Source: Scleroderma bovista (Eukaryota > Basidiomycota > Agaricomycetes > Boletales > Sclerodermataceae). From it: a DNA stretch of 28,072 nucleotides. The stretch lies in contig JAYMGJ010000637.1 of assembly GCA_037178675.1 (NCBI GenBank), positions 1 through 28,072 of the forward strand, in the 5' to 3' direction. Within the stretch, counting starts at the first letter, position 1; every line of letters starts with the position of its first letter. The notes under the pieces were generated by a model, which saw only the letters and a program-made list of their open reading frames with translations, searched no databases and was not told where the DNA came from. Both the position numbers and the translations under genes were made by a program. This document shows, piece after piece, positions 21,755 through 28,072 of the stretch.

Positions 21755-24700
21755 TTAAGGGCTGGTTGAATCAAGCAGACAATCCTCCTCTTGTGCAACA
21801 AGACCTGTGGTGAAGTTGAGACAATCCCGTTTGTGTGCAAACTTGAGGACTTGAAGGGCTTCCATTAACTGGGGGGAAATCTGACTCCTTCGTAGAGTAC
21901 ATGTTTCTTTACTTGACGAAAAAACACGTTCGCACGGAACTGCAGATGCCTGGGCAGGAAGGACGTCCATTGCGACCTGAAAGAGAAGTGGGAATATTTG
22001 TTTGTTGCGCTGTGAGACGACTCATGATCAGAACAAAGTTGAAATCTATCTAGTGAAAGCGCACACCTCCCAATACCGGACAAGATCAGTCACGCGCTCA
22101 CCATGCACAACAGTAACTGATTCCCGTGCATATCGCTCGAGTTCGAGCTGTGCATTGATACGATCCTCTTCGTATTCTTTCCGCTGTTGTTCATCCAATT
22201 GCACCGGTGTCAGAGTTTGCTCTACTAGGGCTGCTCCAGGTGAGGTGGCTGATGTACCGAATGACAACAACTCAAGAGACGATGTAGATGATGAGCGACG
22301 GATGGTAACGTTGATGCTAGAGAGACGCGAGACTGCCCGAGCTTGAGCCTTTGCAGCTTGGAATGGACGTTCTTGGCTGGGGACCAAAAATGCTTCACTA
22401 ACATGTTGGGCACGTTCAGTGCGACTTGCAGTTTGATATGCTGTCATCTGTAGTTGACGCTGCTCAGTGTTTTGACTCACAATGAAGACCGGGAAGAGTT
22501 ACCGTTTCTAGTATCCATTCTTGTGCCATACTCACATCGTCGTGTTCCCAGTGCTTTGATATCCAGTCAAATTTCATGTCAGGATTGAGAACTAGTGCAA
22601 AATATGATATTTGTACTGTGTTTAAGTAAGGACGGCAGCTTACCCATTGACAACGCATAAATTCTGGTCTTCCGACCTTCCTTGATGTATTGTTTCAGCT
22701 TCGAGAGTGCAAAATCAATATAGTGAGATAGCTCCGGGATTGTACTTTTGAGTACTGTCCAGCTTTCAATCAAGATTTCATACAATGGCATTGCCATTGA
22801 CAATGTTGGAGTAAGCTCCGCAGAGAGTGATTCTTGGGTTGAGTGAGCGATTTCCAAGACTTGATGGATGTCATGAAGGATGTCAATTTCATCCTTTCTC
22901 AAGAGGTGTCGTTGAAGATCAGGGTCGTCTCTATCAAGTATGAATGCTCGGATTGCCTTGCCAATCACAAAGTCAATACAAATGACCACCGTGCTAATTC
23001 ACCATTCCACTTACTGGGTATAATAGAAGTAACCGCTCAAGCATTAGGTATGTTGAGGACCAGCGTGTCTCACAGTCACGCAACAACTGCACGACAGGCA
23101 AGGTCTCAGCATTCTCAGGCAGTTTTCCCTTCCATCTTCCAGATTTATTCCCATCTTCAATTGTACTTGCGAGGCCATGTCGTCGCTGTCCAGAAGATCG
23201 ACATGCAGCCACAAGAGCACGCACTGAGCCAATAAGGTCACCTGCAAGTCCGTCAGCATAATCTTCCAGCTTCTTTTTTTGCTCGGGTGGCAGATCATTG
23301 GTATCAAAAGCAGGCCATTGTGGATCATTCTTTAGCTCAGATAGAATCGCTTGGCATGCAAGATTCAGGACGTGGGGAAAACACCTTCTGTGATGTTAGT
23401 ATGAGTATTTCACACAATGAGAATTTGCAAACCTTAGGCGGTTACCATCCCTATCGAAGGGGATTCCACGTTTTGTAAACTCGTCTTCAAGTTCTGCCAT
23501 CATTGAGTTGTTGTTTTTTGCATTGTCCATTGTAACTTGACCCATCTATACATACAATAAAAGCAAGTTACCTATCAATTGCAATGTCAGAAACAATCCA
23601 AAGAATTTCACCTTATGTAGAAAGCCACTTTCCTCCACAATTCTTACAAAATGTTGACCAAGATTTACTCCGGAATGGGCACCCTCAACGAATCGAAAGG
23701 CAATTAAGTGACTTCTTAGTTCTAGATGACCATGTTGATTTCGCATCATAAAATGTGCTGTTACAGCCATATAACTGTCACAATTGGGGTCACTCCACAT
23801 ATCCATTGTGGTTGAAACTCGGCCCTCAGAATTCTGGGAAGAGTAAACAGATAAACAAGTGAATACACATGCTCCCTCAGCTAATAGCTACTCACCTGTA
23901 TGTCGTGAACAATCTCTATACTATGTTTCTTCTTATATTCCTCCAATATCATTATGGTGGCCTTTGTGCGATGTGGTAGATCATGCTCGTCAAGATTTTC
24001 CTCGCCAATGTAAAGCAATAATTCTCGAAACTCTGGGCACTCTAGTACATTAATAGACTTTTTATTATTGTTAGCACCCAAGCAACAATAGTTTTGCGAG
24101 ACCAACATACTTGGTCGTCAACAGCAATCCATTTTAGCAAGAGGTGGTGGAACCTCTCAACTGTGAATGGAGCCTGCCTGCCACCCGCTTCTTTGCTTGG
24201 TAATGATTGCAGTTTCAGATTTTCAGATTTACATGCTTCGCTCCACTCCTCATCATGATAGCTTTGAAAATGGCGACGATAGCAACTTGTCATACTTGCC
24301 CCATGTTTCCAAGCTGTCCAATCACCATGAGTTCTTTCGATAAATTAAACGAGTCAGAATCACGACATTCAAACAGTAGTAACTGAAAGTTCTACTTACA
24401 CACAAAGGCGACATGCCACAACAACACCACCATTTGCACCAGGATTCACTGTGAGAGTTGGAGTCTGGGTGACGTCAGGCAGAACATCTGGCTTTTCAAC
24501 AGATGGGACAGTCATCAGGAAATGCCACACATCAGTTGCAGCATTCTTGCGGGTTGATGACCCTCGGCCACGAGAACTCATTGTTGGATCTGTATAAGCA
24601 TGGAGCAGCTGTGGAGGGACCTCAATCATGTCAGGGGCTATAGTTGGGCCAACACCACATGGAGCAGCTGTAGGAGTGGCCATTGCATCAGCAGTTTTTT

Positions 24701-25193
24701 TCTGTCGTTTCACTGTTGGCTTTGATGCTGCTGTCTTCCGCTTCCGTTTTGTTGTTGTAGGTAGTACTGAGTCAGGCTCAGACTGTGGCAGCCCCTCGAC
24801 TTCTGGCTGGCTCAAGACAGGGGTAGTAATGGGTGGCAATGGAAGTAATGGTATCTGCAACGAGTCAAGCACACCAGGAGGTCTGTTGAAAGGTGGATGA
24901 TTGGGCACACACCCGCTTGGAATGGGAGCTTGGTAAATAGGCGGTGAGGCTGCACCTTGACGATATGATTCGGTAAGGTGCAACATTGGCTGAGATGCTG
25001 GAAACGAGCCAACAAATCCTGCCGAAGGATCAGTAGGCAGGGGAACCAGAGTGGGCACAGGTGTATATGACCCCTGGAGTGCGTTATTGCTGCCATTTCC
25101 ATGCGGGTGTGTATACTGCGGCGGATAGTACACCGCTGCACCGGTGGTCCCTTGAGTAGCTGTAGCACGAGTGGAGGGATGCCAATAATTCAT
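21755..25193 (-). CDS. hAT transposase with BED zinc finger, ten exons, apparently intact
   Basis: Exons (high to low): 25193-24400, 24333-24111, 24057-23896, 23833-23612, 23545-23433, 23384-23015, 22956-22644, 22591-22503, 22447-22067 and 22009-21755. Introns are 45-66 bp with GT...AG ends, and the join gives 973 residues without a stop. Order of parts: a Pro-rich N-terminus; a bipartite basic nuclear signal (KRKRK…KRQKK, about 149-166); a BED finger C261-x2-C…H286-x4-H291; catalytic Asp404 in TTMDMWS; Asp474 in TMDNAKNN; the CFPHVLNLACQ block; the TRW motif near 612; Glu916 in VPCERVFSS; and a C-terminal dimerisation block (TLRR…LMEALQVLKF). It cuts and pastes its element in the nucleus by the RNase-H-fold mechanism of the family. 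Two boundaries are choices: the intron 5 acceptor (CAGAAG, either AG) and the intron 8 acceptor. The start ATG sits in a good GACCATG context. Confidence 0.93.
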
Positions 25194-25222
25194 GGTCTTT
25201 GATGTTCGACATTCTTAGTACA

Positions 25223-25230
25223 GTTTATAT
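25223..25230 (-). promoter_or_regulatory. TATA-like box upstream of the transposase
   Basis: The minus strand reads ATATAAAC about 30 bases before the transposase start codon. If used, it implies a very short leader. It is the only TATA-like match close to the start, and there is no further support. Confidence 0.3.
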
Positions 25231-25490
25231 GCAGTCCCCACCAGAGATTAGGCGACAAGGTATACCGGCGTACCGTGCAAAAAAACTTGTGAATGCACTT
25301 GCTAGGAGGCTACCTACTAGTTAATGCTGTACTACAAGCGAGGGCAATGCAAATAATCTCGGAGCGTGTCAGCGACTCATTGATTGTAGGATGCACAAGG
25401 CCTACTACACGGTACGTATACATCAACATCACTTCCGCTTTCTCTTCTTCAATGATCACTGCGCTCGGACGGCTTGATCTTGAGCACAAT

Positions 25491-25860
25491 AGGTGGGGTT
25501 TGCTTCTCTGTCTCCTTTCGGCACATTCCAACATTCTTTGCGTTGTCTCCAGCCATCTTTGTGCCATCGTTCTCAACGCTGTATGTGCCCATGCGTACGC
25601 TCGATGCATCTGACTTATGTGAGCGCTGCCTTACAGCCTCTATAGGTGGGTTCTGCATCCTCTGTCCAATTCGATGCGTCCCGACATTCCTTGCTTCGTT
25701 TTGCACGTTCGTGAGCACTCCGACGCTTCTGTGCGGTTTTGGCATCATTGTTCCAGTCGTCTGAGGGCTGCCTTGCAGCCTCAATGGGTGAGCCTGTCAG
25801 TTTAAGTTTCTTTCGGTGGGTTCTGATGAATTCGGATGCGTTTGCAGTTCCACTCAGGTC
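25491..25860. repeat. Imperfect tandem repeat, about 142-153 bp, two and a half copies
   Basis: Copies begin at about 25,491, 25,644 and 25,786 with AGGTGGG or GGGTGAG. Shared landmarks in copies 1 and 2 are TGC-T/A-TC, a CTGTC stretch, and ACATTC-C/T-TTGC at the same spacing. Copies 1 and 2 end in a GCTGCCTT-A/G-CAGCCTC block; the second instance contains the perfect inverted repeat GCTGC-CTT-GCAGC. Read on the minus strand, the units encode PIEA-type basic peptides, but frameshifted relative to each other. Confidence 0.6.
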
Positions 25861-26235
25861 GTTTTCAGTGCACCTTGCTGTGCCCGCTCGACACATCTGC
25901 GTGGCTCCCGAGGCCATTCGTCTCCTCGACGCTGCGTCTCGCACTTCTAACACCCAGGTACGTGCCTACACTGTCACCATGGCCCATTTCGACATGTCCG
26001 AGAAGTGCACCTGCGCTCTCGGCATATCCGCAGTTAGACCCATTGACTATGGACTACTGTAGTACCCACAACTTCGGCAGTCACAGGAAAGTCACTCATA
26101 GTCACACCAAATGCCAAACTCCGCTCGGGACCACTATGAGGTTGATTGACAGTGTCACCACCAATTACTTAACAACAGCTTATTGCTCAAGCTTCAATTG
26201 ACAGTCTGCTATCCAGACTACCAGTGGCATGGCAT

Positions 26236-26274
26236 GACCGCCAGATTGCCTCACGTGCTGTGCCATTGGCGGTC
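26236..26274. repeat. 8-bp inverted repeat (GACCGCCA / TGGCGGTC)
   Basis: Perfect arms at 26236-26243 and 26267-26274 enclose 23 bases. It is one of several inverted repeats packed into 26,200-26,350 and could form a hairpin. Function unknown. Confidence 0.6.
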
Positions 26275-26328
26275 CAGGTCCATGGGCAGTCAAATTAAAG
26301 GTGTTAGGTCCTAGCGGAGTTTGAAACT

Positions 26329-26346
26329 GTCACAGAGCTCTGTGAC
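26329..26346. repeat. Perfect 18-bp palindrome
   Basis: GTCACAGAGCTCTGTGAC equals its own reverse complement with no loop. A perfect 18-mer palindrome is unlikely by chance at any given place. It resembles a dimeric protein-binding site or a transposon-end remnant. Confidence 0.75.
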
Positions 26347-26402
26347 CTTTGCCGCTGATAACAATCATATACGGCTTGCCTCACTGTTCCACTATGACGA
26401 TG

Positions 26403-26970
26403 ACCTGGATGACGAGGCGCGACAACGGGCCACCCGCACCTGTGGCCAGCATCAGCACCCTTAGTACCAGCACCAGCACCAGCACCCGCAGCCAGCACTG
26501 GCGCGCTACTATGTACCACGATCGCAACCGCGACCGTGTTGACAACTATTCCCACAACCGCAGTACTCGCACCCGCACCTGCATGATGACGACCAGCACC
26601 ACCATAGCGTCGACGAGAACAGTGACCATGACGACCACCTGGATGACGAGGCACGACGATGGGTCACCCGCACCTGCGGCCAGCACTACCACCAGCACTA
26701 CCACCACAACACCAGCACCGGCGCTACCACCACGATTGCAACCACGACCGCACTGACAACCACGCCCATGACCACAGCACCCGCACCCACACCTGTATGA
26801 CGACGACGACGACGGCCAGCACCACCACTACCTACCACTACAATGACCATAACCATGACCGCAACACCTGCACTTGCACTTGCATTTGTATGACGACGAC
26901 GAAGTGCGCAGTCAGTCAGTGCTGCCGCGCTGCTTCGATGGTGATGGCAGTGATACATCGGACGACTCAC
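26403..26970 (+). repeat. Low-complexity tandem repeat, period about 234 bp
   Basis: The block ACCTGGATGACGAGG occurs at 26403 and again at 26637. The sequence after each copy stays alignable through a CACGAT-C/T-GCAACC block and a CGCACC-x-x-CACCTG-C/T block. A third partial copy runs from about 26,850. The composition is rich in CAC/ACC/GAC triplets. The longest frame (26,349-26,756) is a Thr/Ser/His-rich 135-codon run that I judge a by-product of the repeat. A second frame starting just before each copy repeats D-x-L-DDEAR, which hints at a coding ancestor. Confidence 0.65.
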
Positions 26971-27020
26971 AAGGACGAGGGTATTTAGCTAGTAGTAGGA
27001 TGTTATGGATAGTAATTGTG

Positions 27021-27045
27021 TACAGTTGACTATGGCAAAATGCAT
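27021..27045 (+). repeat. MITE left terminal inverted repeat
   Basis: 25 bp starting TACAGTTGAC. It differs from the inverted right end at one position (T against C, a transition). Flanking DNA to the left is AT-rich and unrelated. Confidence 0.88.
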
Positions 27046-27636
27046 TAGAGCAGAATGTATAGAAATTTGTTCGGCCCGAGTTGGGGCCCCCTTAAAATGG
27101 CTGACCTGTGCATAATGAAAAATGCATACAATTGTGATATAATTTATGCATTATCAGTGAGCTTTCATAAGCTAAGTGCATTGTCATTTCATAGTAAGAG
27201 TATGCTTGAAGTGACTCATGTAACTTTACTGATATTGCTCCACAAAGTCCTGAGGAGAAAGCCCATGACTTCCTGCCCCACAAACCCCCTACCTCGAGTC
27301 TGGAGCCGCATCTGCAACCAGCAACCCATCACGTGATTTGTTGAGGCGGACTCCAGTGGTAAAGTTCACGCCAAATTGCACCACATGTTCCCTTGCTCGA
27401 AGAGCAAAGGGTTCTGGGAGAATGCTATATCGTGGGAACGACTGACGACAGAACTTTTTGCCTTCTTTGGATCCGTGTGACCCGGTTGCCTTACCTTGCT
27501 ACCTATGAGCCTTCCAAGTACGCAATCCAATGTGCATGCGGAGAGCAAGGGTTCTGCCGACACAGGCGGCATTTGGAGTCACACTAGTGTCACAAATATT
27601 GACCTAATGCATAAACTTTTCACTAGTCCCGTTGAT

Positions 27637-27661
27637 ATGCATTTTGCCGTAGTCAACTGTA
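27637..27661 (-). repeat. MITE right terminal inverted repeat
   Basis: 25 bp ending GTCAACTGTA, the reverse complement of the left end with one mismatch. Confidence 0.88.
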
Positions 27662-28072
27662 GTAATAACTAAACACACTCTGCTTCCTTATTTTGTCAAT
27701 AAATATTCATCCCTACAATTTCACAGAGCAAAGTGAGCTTTGTCTTGTGTACATTAGCACTCACGATATTTTTTGTTTTTGAATCGAATTATAGTGTGTC
27801 AAGGCTTGTGATGGACTGTGTCTCTGATCATTCCATTATGTAGCTGTTATGATCGTGAGAAGTGACATTCGCGAATATGCCAGCACAGTGACCATGCGTG
27901 GCATTATGCATGAACACAGGCATGCCACTGGAGGCCACTGGCCTCGTCAACACTATGAGTGACTGGGTAACCCTGGGTGACCGGTCTGACCCTCCGTTTT
28001 GGATGAAATGAACTGGAACTATATATGTGACATAGACATGTGATCAACTTAGGTAAGTCCATGCTGTCAAAC
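27662..28072. other. Right edge of window, no gene seen
   Basis: AT-rich up to about 27,850, then more balanced. It contains a doubled CCACTGG motif at 27,925-27,940 and arms that are inverted relative to 26,090-26,231. The last bases include a GGTAAGT donor-like site at about 28,053, which could belong to a gene continuing past the window. Confidence 0.4.

Larger units (their letters stand above)
21537..25240 (-). mobile_element. hAT-superfamily DNA transposon, right end not located
   Basis: The element carries the intact-looking transposase at 25193-21755. The proposed left edge is CAGTAGTGTTGTTGCG at 21537. hAT ends commonly begin CAG, and the following 100 bp is dense in short AACTCGTTT, CGAACT and AAACGAGTT motifs in both orientations, like hAT subterminal repeats. 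I searched the right side by eye for the inverted copy and for an 8-bp target duplication (TAAGACGC would be the left flank) and found none. The right coordinate given here is nominal, just beyond the TATA-like box. The true right end may lie anywhere from there into the repeats beyond 25,290, or may be lost. Confidence 0.7.
25241..26402. other. Repeat-rich region right of the transposase, no intact gene
   Basis: Holds the 150-bp imperfect repeats at 25,491-25,860 and several palindromes. On the minus strand two overlapping frames (25,953-25,615 and 25,784-25,449) share a Lys/Arg-rich sequence with a recurring PIEA-x-RQ motif, but the repeat copies sit in different frames, so this is a relic of a coding repeat at best. 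No start, domain or transposase motif was recognised. Confidence 0.5.
27021..27661. mobile_element. MITE of Tc1/mariner type, 641 bp including TA
   Basis: The left end TACAGTTGACTATGGCAAAA… (27021-27045) and the right end (27637-27661) are inverted copies matching at 24 of 25 positions. The outermost TA is the target duplication, and CAGT starts the element proper, both typical of the Tc1/mariner (IS630) superfamily. Inside I see short open frames up to 93 codons on both strands and no DDE/D transposase motifs, so it is non-autonomous. It contains AT-rich subterminal TGCATAA motifs near both ends (about 27,110 and 27,608). The high identity of the ends suggests a fairly recent insertion. Confidence 0.85.

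Noticed and set aside
26041..26070. GGACTACTG as the missing right end of the hAT element
   Set aside because: Only seven bases agree with the inverted left end, and the following 8 bases (TAGTACCC) do not match the left flank.
26349..26756. Thr/His-rich 135-codon open frame
   Set aside because: Produced by the CAC/ACC-rich 234-bp repeat. The opposite strand is open too, and no domain is visible.
1..28072. CRISPR array, rRNA or prokaryotic operon
   Set aside because: No regularly spaced identical repeats, no rRNA-like stretches, and genes are intron-split; the window is eukaryotic.

Overview
The window looks like nuclear DNA of a filamentous basidiomycete, probably an agaricomycete. The evidence is genes split by many short introns (about 45-65 bp) with GTNNGT-type donors, C2H2 regulators of a type I associate with agaricomycete genomes, and an intron-rich hAT transposase. 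The species cannot be named from sequence alone. All gene models below were built by hand from splice signals and from comparison of duplicated copies.

The left two thirds (1 to about 20,410) is a diverged tandem duplication with a period of about 11 kb. Unit A runs from the window edge to about 9,485 and unit B from about 11,071 to about 20,410. The offset falls gradually from 11,069 to about 10,935 because of indels. Each unit carries, in the same order and strand, a small three-finger C2H2 protein (3121-3897 and 14138-14922; 209 and 210 aa, four exons) and a larger protein with two C-terminal C2H2-like fingers (7054-9348 and 18047-20259; 613 and 599 aa, eight exons). Reading frames, intron positions and finger cysteines/histidines survive in both copies, which argues that all four genes are or were recently functional. 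Between them lies a third, less certain Cys-rich coding candidate (4912-5228 and 15850-16116). The rest of each unit is homologous but riddled with indels and shows no clear gene. A unique G-rich spacer (9,486-11,070) separates the units.

The right third is mobile and repetitive. On the minus strand, 25193-21755 encodes a hAT-superfamily transposase that I can join across ten exons into an uninterrupted 973-residue protein with a BED zinc finger, all three catalytic acidic residues and the C-terminal dimerisation block. A plausible left terminus lies at 21537; the right terminus was not found. Further right are imperfect tandem repeats (25,491-25,860 and 26,403-26,970), perfect palindromes, and a 641-bp Tc1/mariner-type MITE (27,021-27,661) with 25-bp inverted ends and a TA target duplication.

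The main points of interest are the two-gene zinc-finger cassette duplicated as a block, the apparently intact hAT gene, the possible third Cys-rich gene whose C-terminal codons changed almost only at silent sites, and a hairpin behind the small zinc-finger gene with paired compensating changes.
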